NCBI RefSeq assembly: GCF_028769735.1
Contig: NC_088173.1
Location: 6,593,038-6,657,037 of the forward strand
Length of the DNA stretch: 64,000 nt
Direction: 5' to 3'
From: Zonotrichia leucophrys gambelii
Lineage: Eukaryota; Chordata; Aves; Passeriformes; Passerellidae
Positions 11,930-24,575 of this stretch are shown piece by piece. Position numbers and translations under genes: made by a program. Numbering within the stretch: position 1 is the stretch's first letter; every line of letters starts with the position of its first letter. The notes under the pieces were generated by a model. That model saw nothing but the letters and a program-made list of their open reading frames with translations, ran no database searches and was not told where the DNA came from.

Positions 11930-12363
11930 TGGAGCCCCTCCTTTCCCTCTCTTCTTTGGCATTACAACTTTTAACTGTTTTATTATTCTCAAATATTAAT
12001 TACTGTATCAATATTGATTACTGTTTCAATTTTTATCAGCACGAATCATACCTATTTACCACATTCTTAAATGATATATTCTCCTCTGGGATCAATGCTA
12101 GTTAATGGAAAGGCCACAAATTAAAAATACTTTGTCCACCATAATGTGTTCTGGGGAGAGTTTCAGGAAAGTCTGAGGGTGTGTCTCACATCCTACTCAA
12201 TCTAAGTAGACATGGATATACTTGCCAGGAGATTCAACTGGGAAACAAACCCCCTTGAGAAAGATAAGGCAGAATGGAGTGACTATGCCACTTCAATTGA
12301 TACTTTGAAGGCAGTGGCCTAAAAGTGTCCCTTTCAGGAGTTAGCAAGGCTATATCCATGAGA

Positions 12364-12390
12364 GTGAGAGGCTTGCATCAGGCCTCTCAC
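12364..12390. repeat. Inverted repeat (9-bp arms)
   Basis: GTGAGAGGC at 12364-12372 is exactly complementary to GCCTCTCAC at 12382-12390, with a 9-base loop. Confidence 0.75.
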
Positions 12391-12920
12391 GAACTATTTA
12401 AGAAAGAATTAAAGATCTGTGGTGTGTCCCAATCTTTGACAATGGCTGCAATACAAATCCTATCATGTAGCAAAGCTACATAATCTCAGAAATCGTCAGA
12501 AAACATTACATAACCTGAAGCATCAAAATGTTTGCATTACTGGTACAGAGCACCTAAAAGGAAGTGGAGGGGAAATGTTTAAGAAATATTTGTAATTACT
12601 ACAGATAGAACATTTGGTATGTGTAGTCAACCCTAGGACATTATGTTACTGTCTCTCTTTAATCTCAAATAAATATGGCTATTAAGAAATTCACTGTAGA
12701 TTTATATACAATAAAAAATATCCCACATGCAATATATTCGGAAAACACCAATTTTTATGTTGTGTTTCATCAGAAAATCTACACCTGTACAGATTTCAAG
12801 GCCATAATGTGCCGGTGTGCTTCATGTCACACCAGTTATGCAAGTGGCCTTGCAGATTTTCTCATAGTAGATGTTCTAACCTTTAATTACCCCAGAGTTT
12901 TTACTTCAAATGCCAAATCT

Positions 12921-12970
12921 AACTTCTGTATTTATTCACTGAATCTGCTTAACTTCTGTATTTGTTCACT
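12921..12970. repeat. Tandem duplication, 30-bp period
   Basis: The first 20 bases of the unit at 12921 recur at 12951 with one mismatch (AACTTCTGTATTT shared). Confidence 0.75.
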
Positions 12971-14356
12971 TAAACTTATTATTGGTTTTCTTCAAGGTTG
13001 GAAAGCACCTCTCAGCTTTTTCATATGACTGTAGGTATATATAACTATTAGTCAAGATAGTTCTCAGTTTCTTCCTTAATACATTGTTAAAAGAGTGTAA
13101 ATAAATTGAGTTTTGTCATTAAGACATTGAACTTTCTAACTTGTGAGGCTTGTCCTCTAGCCTTCCTTTTATTTTTGCTGCCCAACAAGACTCTTGATAT
13201 AGATTTTAAACTGAAGCAAACCAAGGAATTCTGCTAGAAATATGTACCACTAGATAATGTTTACCTTATGAGGTCTCTCAGAGTAATTTTTCTGTTTGAT
13301 ATGTAGTTTATTCCTTATAATGCAAGGTCTCAAATCAAAATACAATGTGATAAACAATTGAAGTATGCACTATGATCCTAGCAGTCTTTATTAAGTGAAA
13401 CTAACATTTTGTTTTAAAAAGGTAACACTTTTATTTAAAATGACCTCTTTTCCATGGAACCATGGTGATTGGCATTAGCTGTATTTTTAGCAAAAATGTC
13501 TTTGGTAAGCTAAGGTGCATGGAAATAGAAGCTTAATAGAGCTGAACAGATGATTACCTCAACATCCTCCTCCTTCATACAAAAATAACCACTCTATAAT
13601 GCTTCAAACACTGTAAAATTCACAGTGTTTCACAGGTCAGTCTTCCCAGTATTGAAAGTGTTCAACTTCATTAGAGATGGAAAACCTGTGATAGAAATTC
13701 ATAAGGCCTGCACTGATGATGGTTAAAGGTTGTCTTGCCAGGAAAGTTCCTAAAAATCTGCTGTTTGAAACTGTAGTGATATATTCAGAATTTCCAGGGG
13801 GCCATCACTCAGATCCAGGAATCTATTTCTTTCAAAAATTTCTGTGAAATTACTGAACCCACACACTGCACTGAAATCTTTAGCCAATGTGCAGAACAAC
13901 TGATCTTGCCCCCTGGATGAAGCTATTTTTCCTACAAGTCTGTAGGCTCAGTTTTCCTTACAATCCCTCTAGGAATTTCAATAGAATAGATGCTCTGGTC
14001 AAGAAATTGGACCTAGTTCCTTTTGCCTATCTGGCACTTGGAACAGGGACAGCTTCCTTCTATGTCTGTGAAAAGATGTTGAAGGCAAAGAGAAACAAGA
14101 AAAGTGTTTTCCTTCTTCAATAATTTATTAAGAAGTTGGAACTGTTAAAGTCAGAAAGACAGAAATTCCTTCTTTATGATTAACCAGGCTTTTTAATTAA
14201 CTTGAAAGCATAAGAAAAGGCTGGCTGTTTTTAAGAAGTAAAAGTAATTCTATTTATTTGGCTTTGGTTTTCAGGCTTAGAATATTATCACTTTCCAAGT
14301 TATCAGGAACAGCTTAGTGGGCAATGTTATATAGTAACACAATAATTGAACTCATT

Positions 14357-14912
14357 CTGCTCCCCTACACCGCTCTGGTGAGACCCCACCTTGAGTACTG
14401 CCTCCAGCTCTGGGGTCCCCAGCACTGGAGGGGCATTGATTGGTTGGAGTGATTCCAGAGGGAGCCACCAGAATGATCAGTGGGATAGAGCACCTCCCCA
14501 ATGAGGGAAGGCTGAGAGAATTGGGGTTGTTCATCCTGGAGAAGAGAAGGCTTTGGGAATGACCCGATTGTGGCATTCCAGTACCTGAAATGAACCTACA
14601 AGAAAGATGGGGTGAGGCTATTTACAAGAGCATGTAGTAAAGGGGGGATGGCTTGAGAAGGGGTAACTGAAAGAGAATAGGTTTAGATTAGAGATTAGGA
14701 AGAATTTTTTTGCTGTGAGGGTGGTGAAGCACTGGAACAGGCTGCCCAGAGAAGCTGTGGATGCCCCAACCCTGGAAGGGCTCAGAGCCAGATCAGATGT
14801 GGCTCTGAGCAACCTGGTCTAGTGAAAGCTGTCCCTGCCCATAGCAGAGGGATTGGAACAAATGATCTGAAAGGTTCCTTACAACTCAGGGCATTCTATG
14901 ATTGCATGATTA
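14357..14912 (+). mobile_element. CR1 LINE, 5'-truncated 3' end
   Basis: This non-LTR retrotransposon copy begins inside the reverse-transcriptase C-terminal part of ORF2 and runs through the 3' UTR to a CR1-type tail (ATTCTATGATTG...). Broken plus-strand frames give the RT C-terminal signature, including RMISGIEHLP and RLRELGLFILEKRRL, which are typical of CR1. Conserved 3' UTR phrases follow (AGGAAGAATTTTTT, GAACAGGCTGCCCAGAGAAG). It is inactive: 5' truncation and frameshifts remove the enzyme. Confidence 0.93.
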
Positions 14913-16150
14913 GCAGGACAAAAAAAATTAGGAGTAACGCTTTGTTTAGGAATCTCACCAGTGCTCATACTTCAGCAGATTGGTTCCTCTGAATTGTTTA
15001 CCGCCCTGTGATGTCAATAGCTAAAATACCAACTGAACAGGTACCACAGGTACCTAACTTTAGATTAACCGACTCAAAGAAGCCTTTCTCAGTTTAAGTA
15101 AATATTTTTTACATTTTGAAGTCTGTTCATTAAACTATTTCTTACAAAGCATTATCTTATTATTAAATACCACTAGCAATATGGTAAGTGCAACACTGTA
15201 GTGTATGACATCCATCCACCAAAGCAACTAAATTTTAAAAAGTCTGTAAGTCAGAGAAGGACAAAGATGGGGGGAAGGGAGGAGGATGGGGTTTAATCCA
15301 TCATTTACTTATGGTAAGCCATTCTGATACTTAATTTAAAAAAACATGTTAGGAAGAAATGCAAAAAAAAGACAATAACAGAAAGGCGTGCTTATTCCCA
15401 AATAAAAGAATGTGCTAGGAATAGAAAAGGCAAGTTTGAATGCAGTATCATGAATAGATGATGAAACCTAATCTTTTGTTCTTGAATATTCTTTATATTG
15501 ATATTCTTTAAGTGATAACTTGCAGTGAACCCCTACAGGATACACTAAATTCTCATTTTCAGAAATTCTTTTTCTGAGCATCACATAAAAATATCTTTTT
15601 TTCTGTTACATTTAAGTTAACTAGCATTTAGTAACTAAGGACATAAAGAAATTACAAGCCATATAGCAATGAGACTAATATCAGTACTATGATCAGGAAT
15701 CTATGTCAAAAAATTTTTATTTGTGCAAGTTGTGACTAATAAATACCTCAGTGTTGCTATTCCACAACAACCATTTACACTAAAACAGAAAAATACTCCT
15801 TCAAAGATCAATGCTCTAGAAGAATAATACCCACATAATAAGAATAATATAAACTAAATTAAGGTTTAACTAAATCACAACCCAAAAGGCTTTTTAAAAA
15901 ATTATTATTTGGCTTTCTGGACTGCCTTGAATAGCTTATGACACACAGTCTCCCTAAGACTTTCTCTGACTTTCAAGTCATGTGATTCCTCTCAATATCC
16001 CTCCATTGTCCTGCAAAACTTCTTGCAGCTCATAGTTTGCCCTTCTATTCTAGACCTCTAAGGTTACACAAGAACCATAAAATAATCTATAATTTAAACA
16101 GAAAAGAACCTAATCCTTCTCCTTGCTCAAAAAGAAATGTTCTTAAATGA
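14913..16150. other. AT-rich unique sequence, no gene seen
   Basis: No open frame of interest and no recognised repeat. A G/A-rich run lies near 15268-15292. Confidence 0.55.
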
Positions 16151-16151
16151 A

Positions 16152-16268
16152 GTTGCTCAAGGCCATTTCTAGTATAGACTTGAATGTCTCCAAGGATGGA
16201 AATTCCATAACCTCTCTGGGCAACTTGTTCCAGTGTTTAACCACCATGAAAGCCCTGTGACACTTTCA
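16152..16268 (-). mobile_element. CR1 LINE 3'-region fragment
   Basis: A short, old fragment in antisense orientation. CAAGGATGGAAATTCCATAA and CCTCTCTGGGCAACTTGTTC are diverged forms of the CR1 3' UTR. The extreme 3' end and everything upstream are missing or too diverged to see. Confidence 0.8.
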
Positions 16269-19200
16269 ATTTGTTGTCCTGAAATTTTGTTAGAATCTGT
16301 AATGACAGTACTCTGGAAAGGCATTTAAGAAAATTCTTTTATATGATATTGGTTCAGGTGCTGTAACCTGAAGAGATGTGTTTACTGATTGATTTTTTAA
16401 AAACTGGAATGCCATAATATGAAATAGGTTACTTATTTATTATGAAAATCTATTTTTTTTTGAGGCTTGGTTATGAAAAGCTGCAAAGAAAGAATTTTTT
16501 CTAATGTCTCTGAAGACAAAGTCTGTTATATCTGCCAAATACATTCAAAGCAACTCAAGGAAAACATAGTTAACTAGTTAGTTAGATTTTTACCGTGTGA
16601 GGATCTTTGTTTGGTTTTATTTATATAGAACATTTTCTACCTTTTTTCTGCTGAAGTAAACCCAGACACACTTTTACCAATTAATTGACTCAGACCTAAG
16701 AAATATGTGTTAAATGCTAACTGTTCCCCATCTATCCTTACTACAGTATGATCTTTAATAGCAGAAAAAATAAGAGGAATTAGATCAAGCATGGCTTGAT
16801 TAGCAGTAAAACACCTTTTCAGAGCTCAGAAAACTTTATTCATTCTCTATATCCTCTGCTCTCACTGCACTATTACTGGCTGAGTAGCACCAATATTCTT
16901 TAACCAACATAAAGATGTCACAGAATCAATCAAATGGAAACTTGTAAATTCATTTTATAGTGTCTGAAACTTACTGAAGTCAGTGGGAAGGTCAGGCCCC
17001 ATGTTAGCATATAGAAGAATAAATTGATTTAAATGGTGCAAGGTTAAAAATCAACATTGGATTTCACAGGCTTTACAATGGTCAAGATACTTGACAGCAA
17101 TTGATCTCTTCAGTATTTTTTTCACCTTAGCCAAGTACTTGAACAAATGTAAAACATCTTCTGTTCATTCCAAACTACTTTTCAACATCCATTTGCTTTT
17201 TGGTTTTATTTTTCTTCTTCAGCCAGGATACCCTCCCATAGAAGAAATAGGTTGTTTTGAAATGTTTTTACTACCACCTTTTTTGCAATGCTACAACACA
17301 TTTCCAGATTTATTACAATGCAAAGTAAATCTTTAAATGGAGAAATTACTGAATGTCTTTGCTGTATAGACAAGGTTTCACTACAGGGCATTAATTTGTT
17401 TCCCACAACTCCACATACTGTAATATAGAAAGCTATTAATACAGTCTTTTTCAACTGCTAGAAGTAATTTTTAAATTTGATGACATCAATCATTAACATC
17501 AATAATATGATCACTATGATGTCTATTTTAATGTAGTGTTATATATATATATTCCTACTTTCATGCTCTCTATTCCATTCCTATTTATCTAAATAGCGGA
17601 ATATTTAAATTTGCTCACACTCTTTTGTAGTGCCAATTTTTGACAACCCCATATTTAAAGCCACTGAAAAAATAACCATTATTATTTTAGTCTCTTAGCA
17701 CACTGATTTTCCACTCAGATAATAAGGCATAATTTAAAACCAGTATATAATACTTCTTCCATCACAAACTAAAATAGGTTTGACATTTTAAAAGATTTAA
17801 CTTTGTAGTCATGTTATGTATTATTAAATCCAAGTTGTTATGTGTTCAAAAATCCCAGTGATTTACCTCAAGTTGCTGTGTAATTCATGGTAATTTCACT
17901 CAGGCATGGACAACCAGTCAGAAAAAGTTTACCACTTATTTCAGGGCATGGCTGGTGACTCAGGAGCTCTGATTTATTCTGTACTCTCACGTTGCTCCGG
18001 TGTCACTTTTTGCTCCTCTTCCATCTTGTTTTCTTCTGGCTCTAAAAAATATCTGAGATTTACAAGGACAGTGCCCACAGCAAGAAATGAATCAGGGACC
18101 AGATTCACTGGCACCTGTGCACAAACCTGCACATTTGGACTGGGATTGATGGTACTCTTAAATATGCACCACAGTTCCAGGCTTAGAGATGTTTTATGTC
18201 AGGTGGCTTGATGTGGCTTGAAGGTTTTTGTGGGCCAGGACACTAGGAGATCCATTCACTGTATCGAATTTCCACTTAGTTTGCTTATTTAGGAGGGGGG
18301 AAAAAATTGAATACTGCTAGGTTTCCTTAATGCTGGAGAAAAGTGTTATTAACTGTATTGAAATGTTTGAAACTGGTATTGAATTGTTTTTAGTTGGAAA
18401 GGCTTAAATCATTTCACTTTTGTGCAATTTAAATATCTACATTGTGTGAAAAAACATAGAAGTAAGATGCTGAACAATCCTAAATGTCTACATCCTAAGC
18501 TTAGATAACTGTCTGACAGGAAAAACTTTGCTTTTTACAGTAGCCTCATACTGACTTGAGATCCTGACGAGAATAAAGAAGACATGGACATGTCTTCCTC
18601 ATCACAAAAATTCACTACTTTCTCCATCTCAGAAAATTGCCATAACCACTGATAGCTGAGTACTTGGAAGAAGCACCCCAGCATGGCCCCAAATGCCATC
18701 CTGGAAGGTAAAGAATATTGGTTTGAAGTCTCTCCTTGTGGGAAAGGAATTCAACACACCTCTGATTTGGAGTGACTGCAAAGGAAAGCAGCATGTTCAG
18801 CTCCCTGCTTAGCCCACCACTGGAATCTCCACCCAGGAAGGCAGCTGGGACTGAAATCTCAGATTCATGCATTGGTTTTTCACAGGTGCAAGAGGTAAAG
18901 AAAATCTGTCAGGTACTCTTTCCTGGCCTAGGTACTGCCGCACACAGACTCTTCAGTCATAGAAAATGAAGATTTCTAGATGGTGAATTTTCCCATTTTG
19001 CTTAGGAAAGGAAAGCAGCTAGTTTAGACTCATGAACTCTCCTCCTGGAGACAGGGCTACAACATTCAAAATGAAAAAGCTTAAATATTTTGTAAATGTG
19101 AGCCTAAATGATCAGGGAGGATTGGGAATCCTGAGGTATGGAATTGCTTATGCTAGCCTATAAATTAGGCATGAAGAATGCTTGTGGTTTGTGGGGTAAA

Positions 19201-21060
19201 AATCACAGAAAACATAATAGCAACCCATAGAAAATCAGTGTGTCCTGTCAGGTGGTGCAAGTACAACCTGACAGGATAGAACATTTCTCACTGAACATAG
19301 AACAATTCTCAGGGTGTCTGCATCAACATTGAAACACGTTACAACAAATGCATTAGGTTTAAAATGTTAGGGGTGTCAGGACAACTTGATTTAAGAATAG
19401 ACTTAAATGTACTCTTAAATAAAATTGTTATATTCTTAAAGAGTTGCAGTCTTCAGACAGCCTCAAGGCTGAAAAGCAGGGGAAGTGGGAATTACAAATA
19501 TCAATGGCATTGAATACTGATCTTCAGCAGCTAATGAAACTTTTGGGTGTTATCAGTTCTGCCTCTGCTCCAAGGACAAGTGATTTCTGACAAGTGATTC
19601 AACAATGAGAATCTGATCATGTACACAAAGTACATAGAAACTTAACTTTGTCGCTGTATTTGCAATTGCTGCAATGACACAAATGTCTATGCAATTCTGA
19701 TAGATAGCTTTTAAATGCTTTAATCCCTCTGCTACAATGGTTTTAGAAGAGATTCTATCTATATGAAGTTATTGAGAAAAAATATTTATGTCAGTAGGAT
19801 TATTTTCCCAATTCAAACTAGTTATTGACAGAATGTTTGATAAATATCTGAATCATACAAACATTTCTTAATAGTAATAGTTATAGTGACTGAAACATTA
19901 TTTCTTTCCCGTTTGCCTATACATAAGACATTTTGTATCAAAGAATAAATATTACATTAATGACAGCAGAAAAAGTGTTACAAATTTTAGTACAGAAATT
20001 CAATTTTTCAGATTTTTCTTTTCTAACTTAGTAAAATCATAAGCATACAATATGAACAATGCATGCAAAATTAAGATTATCAACCATGGAGTAGTTATGT
20101 ACATTGAGGGAAAAAGAGCTAGCATGAAGACACTCTGACTGAATAGTTTTCTAAACAAAACCATAGTGTCTGTAACCACATTTTTCACTTACATTATCTT
20201 TTTGAAGTTTTCGATTGAATCATTCATGTTCTGTTATGCCGACTCCTGACGTGATGTGATGGAGGAACAAAATGACACAAGACATTTGCAATAGATCAGT
20301 CAGAAAATCAAAGACAATAAAAGCACCAATAGCAAAATATTTCATAATGAGTCTTTTGTATAGCCTGCGGACAGGGGAAAATGAATTTTTATTCTTTGTA
20401 AGTCTAAGTTTTCAGGAGTATCTTACAAACTGATATCCAAAACAGGAAGATATTTTATAACATACTTCGTACAGGACACATCTCTTTACTAACTTTGGAT
20501 GTTTCCATATGTAACAGAAAGTGCATTAACTCAGGTTTAAGAAAACCCATATATGCAAGCTGCTACATAAAGCAATTTTGAGGTATGTTTTTCTAATCAT
20601 TTAAATCCATTTGAAGATGTGTTCTGGTCTAGAACTGAATATTATAGGTATGGGCTTCCACATACTCTTCAGATATTTAAAATCAATTTTCACTGATTGA
20701 CAATAGGAACTTGAAAAATAAAAAAAAATGCTTTTTCTTAGAAATTTTATTAATGAAATGAATTGCATTTGAAAATTAAGATACAAAAATCAAGAAAATT
20801 TTGGCCCCCATAGGAAGAACAGATTAGATGGCTGTTTGTAAAAGTAATAAAGAAAAACACAACTTTGACTAAAAACATCTTCTGTGACTATGTAAAAATT
20901 TCTGTTATAAATGAAAAAGCTTGGATTTTGTTGTATCTTTGTAATTCTAAAATTTTACTGATGCTAAGTTCTTGTTAATTACTTGATCATAATTATTAAT
21001 GATAACTAATTTTTTTACAAACACCAAAAATGAATTTTGAAAATACTTATCCTAAAAGAT
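16269..21060. other. AT-rich unique sequence, no gene seen
   Basis: Open frames stay at or below 101 codons (+, 17906-18211) and are not recognised. Small features are (TA)n near 17540-17553 and an inverted repeat at 19243-19276. The phrase at 16973-17002 (AAGTCAGTGGGAAGG...CAGGCCCC) resembles old amniote repeats, but too little remains to name a family. Confidence 0.5.
19243..19276. repeat. Perfect inverted repeat (11-bp arms, 12-nt loop)
   Basis: TCCTGTCAGGT at 19243-19253 pairs exactly with ACCTGACAGGA at 19266-19276. The arms have balanced composition, which makes chance less likely than for the A/T-only hairpins here. Confidence 0.8.
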
Positions 21061-21063
21061 TTG

Positions 21064-21089
21064 TTTATTGCAGCTATTTATTGCAGCTA
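21064..21089. repeat. Tandem 13-bp duplication
   Basis: TTTATTGCAGCTA occurs twice in direct succession. Confidence 0.85.
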
Positions 21090-21134
21090 AGGTAAAGGCA
21101 TAGAAGCAGCTTATCATGTAGATTATGGTTGTTC

Positions 21135-21150
21135 CAGGTGAATTCACCTG
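21135..21150. promoter_or_regulatory. 16-bp palindrome with paired inverted E-boxes
   Basis: CAGGTGAATTCACCTG is a perfect palindrome holding CAGGTG and CACCTG. Paired CACCT sites are the classic target of ZEB-family repressors, and single CAGGTG sites bind Snail/E-proteins. The spacing and the context in non-coding DNA fit a regulatory site, but function is inferred from the motif alone. Confidence 0.35.
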
Positions 21151-22425
21151 CTATTCCACTGCCTCTTCTCTGTATCATGCATAATGGGCAAGAAATGTCA
21201 TGCAGACAGTTTGGCACAAGCAGCTGTAACAGCAGTGGATTTCCAGAAGGCTTTCAGGTCTGTCCATAGTACATTATACTACTTCAATTGTTAAAAGTTA
21301 TCTTTTGTTCCCATTTTTGTTATGGAATAAAAGCAGCATGTAATCTCCCTATTCTGTGCTATAGCCGATATGCAAAATTCAGTCCCTCTTTTTCAGAATT
21401 CAGTTGCTTCCCTGAAGCAACTTAGTCTTGCATTCCTAGGCAACAATAAGGCTGATGGAGTACACAGATATCTCGGCTACCTAATGGGGTTTCCTGGAAA
21501 AAGAGAATTATGGATTCAATCTTATTCTCCTCTCATACTGAGGAGTGTTTGGAATGTACTTCCCTGTCTTTTTGTGTGAGTTCTCCAACAATTGACCTCC
21601 TAGACAGTATGTAGGTATTTCCAGAGAGAATAGGGGCACACATTATTTCCTGTAAATTCTATGTACATTCAGTGATAGATAGATTCCTCATCCTATCTTC
21701 TACAGTTAATGAAGCAAGAGAGAAATACCTCCAGATGATGATCCATCTCATTTTATGACCCTGTCTCACACTCCAGAAATACTTATTACACATGTGATAT
21801 ATTGTGTAAGAGCCAGGTAGAAACACAGAGAAAGGTTCATTATATACTGAGATTTGGGCTACTAAATTTAGTGGAAAAGAATTCACATCCTAAATGAAGC
21901 AGATGGAGACATTCTGGGGATACCTCAGACACTGACCTCCTTAGCGGAGGAAGAAGCTTCCAGTTAAAGAGATTAGTTTCTCCTCCTACAAAACCTGAGA
22001 GAAAGGGAACTTCAGCCATTATCCTAGATCACCTGGATCACTCCTGTTCCTTGTCTCATTTGTTCTTTCACCACCCACAGGCTGGGGCCAAGAGCTGAGC
22101 AAAATTGGAGTGGCCCTAAATTTGAGTAACTAAAGAACAGAAGATCAATTCTTAGTAACAAAAGATCTGTTTCTGTTCTGCTTTTCTGTTCACATGTGGG
22201 GACCAAAAATACTGGCCAGGAGTTCCATCATAGTAGAACTACTGAAGAAACTGATAGTGACATCTAAAACAGATGTTCATCATGAACAACTTAAGTAGCT
22301 TACTGTATTCATACCGCTGAAAGACTGGTGGGCAGATAGGTCTGTATGCTCAGGCCTGGGGAGCTTGGCCATCCTCTTCCTCAATGGGCTGGTCAACAGC
22401 AATTCAGCTAAAGGCAGCAAGGGGA
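21151..22425. other. Unique sequence, no gene seen
   Basis: No convincing open frame and no recognised repeat between the E-box palindrome and the CR1 body fragment. Confidence 0.5.
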
Positions 22426-22429
22426 AACA

Positions 22430-23258
22430 TGTATAGCTGTCATTGCTCTATTATAAGGAATGGTGCTTGTTCTGAAATGTCTGGCTGATACTTGTCCAAT
22501 TAACCAGGACTGCTGGTAAATGACTGGAAGTGGCCTGGCGAGCTCTTTCATCAGCTCCCTCATTACTCTCATGCGCATCCCAACTGGGGCCACAGACTTG
22601 TGGGCATCTAATTGGTATAAAAGGTCACTAATCATTTGCCCTGGATTATGGGGGCTTTGCTCAGCTCACCATCCCAACTTCCACTGCTGGAAACTGAGGA
22701 TCCTGAGGACAACTGGTTTTGGTATTAAAGACTGAGGTAAAGAAGGCACCTCAGCCTTTTTTTTATTCCCTGATACTAAGCTCCATTCTGCATCCAGCAA
22801 AGGGTGAAGACTCTCCTTAGCCCTGCTTTTGCTGTCAATGTATTATAGAAACTTTTATTCTTTGAACGCAGAGACCAAATTAAGTTCCAGCTTGGCTTTG
22901 GCCCTTCTAATTTTCTCCCTACATAACCTCACAAAATACCTGCAGTCTTCCTGAACTGCTTTTACTCCTTCCAAGATGAAACACTCTTTTTTTTCCCCCA
23001 CTTTGTTCCAGCTCTCTGTTAAACCAGGCTGGTCTCTTTTCCCACCAGCTTGTGTTACAGCACAGGGTGACAGGCTTCTCCTGTATCCATAAGATTCCTT
23101 CTTAAAATTCATCCAGCCTTCCTGGAATCATTTTTCCTGCAGGACTGATTTTAAAGGACTCTGTCAATCAATATCTTAAACAGGTGAAATTCTGCCCACC
23201 ATAAGTCCAAGGTGGCAGCTCTGGTAGCACCCCTCCTTACTTTGGTGAGGCTGGGAAA
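22430..23258 (-). mobile_element. CR1 LINE internal fragment (ORF2 linker and N-terminal reverse transcriptase)
   Basis: Minus-strand frames encode decayed CR1 ORF2. From high to low coordinate: the segment downstream of the endonuclease (plus-strand text near 23185-23255 corresponds to 'AAGTCCAAGGTGGCAG'); the linker (REKIRRAKAKLELNL, 22855-23112); and the start of the RT domain (LDAHKSVAPVG ... ARPLPVIYQQSW, 22408-22635). Several stops and shifts separate the pieces. The catalytic YxDD region, the C-terminal RT and the 3' UTR are absent. That is unusual, because CR1 copies normally keep the 3' end. Confidence 0.92.
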
Positions 23259-24540
23259 AGACAGTGGGAAAGGTATTGATTTTTAAAATTTTTGTTGGGT
23301 TTTGGAGTTTTATTTTTTTTATCTTGTTTTCTTACTAGCCCAATATATTTTAACTGGTAATAAATTAAATTAATTTTCACTCTCTTTCCTTTTCTTAACC
23401 CAGGAGCTTTTCCATTATGATTTCTACTCCATCCTGGATGACTGAGTATCTGGTTGGGAGCTTGTCCCCTTAGCCAAGGTTAGCCCACCACAGCAATAAA
23501 GACATTCTTTGATATTGCCTATGTGTCAAGTAGCTTTGAAAGTCACTGAAAATGCTGCAACTTTCTTTCTAGACTCAGTCAAAGGAATTATTCTGAAACT
23601 TTTTTTTCACATTAGTTTGAACCATCATCACTATGAATTTCCAAGAGGATGCAATAGGTATGAGGGTGAGTAGAAAAAAGAAAACCTATAAAAAGTCTGC
23701 TAAAAAAAGCATAAGACAAGCCAAGTTATCTGCACTGTCGTGTTCTTGAAATAAAATTCCATCAGTCTAAGTTAATGGTTCTTAATAAATGTGGTTAATA
23801 GCTAAAAATGGAGTTGAGTGTTCATTTCTTCAACATTATAAGCAGTCATTGCACACAGTAATAAAAATAGAAAGAATTACTTCAGTTTTTCATTTCTTTT
23901 CCCTTTGAATTGAGTCGTCACCTATTAACGTTTAACACATAGTTCATTAATACACTGTCATTGATATGTGACTCCATTATCAAAGTTCTTCAAAGATGTA
24001 AAATTTCCATTGTAAGCTGCCCATCTTTCTAATACCTAGGAAAGGAACCCTGAATCCACCAAATATTCAGCTTTATAATGCTGTCACATTAGTTTATTTT
24101 ATTTATGCCTCTATCATTTAACTTTCAGGTTCTCAAAGGTGCATATTGCTGCCCTGAGACTGTAATACTTGAATTAGAAAAGAAGCAACAGCAGGGGTCA
24201 AATTGTGTAAAGTTGGTATTTTCTTATCTGAGGTGCCTCTTGTAATTCACTTCACATTTCAACTGTTGAAGTGGAAAGAGTACAGCAAGAAAGAGGGCAA
24301 TATAACTCAGAAAATATAAAGGGATAACACTGAATACATCTGACAATCATTATAGCAACTAGCACTTCCCATGCATTGCCATCCTCTATAAACAGGCACC
24401 TCAAATGGCAAGAGCTGTAAGGGATAAGATATTTTCCCTCTTGCTGAACTGGAATGATCATGTCATTAGCTGTGGCTGCATCACAAACAAAAATGCATCA
24501 GATGGAGCAGCACAGCAACTTTACATAAGGTAACTCTGCT

Positions 24541-24575
24541 AGCTGCAGTAGATCAGCTGCAGTAGATCAGCTGCA
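24541..24575. repeat. Tandem 14-bp repeat, 2.5 copies
   Basis: AGCTGCAGTAGATC is repeated exactly at 24541 and 24555, followed by AGCTGCA. The repeat junctions create CAGCTG E-boxes. Confidence 0.85.

Larger units (their letters stand above)
11990..14350. other. AT-rich unique sequence, no gene seen
   Basis: The best open frame is 117 codons (+, 12675-13028), but it is phenylalanine/isoleucine-rich, lacks recognised domains and includes a tandem duplication at 12921-12970. A hairpin with 9-bp arms occurs at 12364-12390. No repeat family is recognised. Confidence 0.5.

Noticed and set aside
14352..14812. Minus-strand open frames over the 14.4-kb element
   Set aside because: They are antisense shadows of a plus-strand CR1 copy.
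16973..17002. Phrase resembling old amniote repeats (also near 56215-56240)
   Set aside because: Only about 25-30 bases match a remembered pattern; too little to assign a family.
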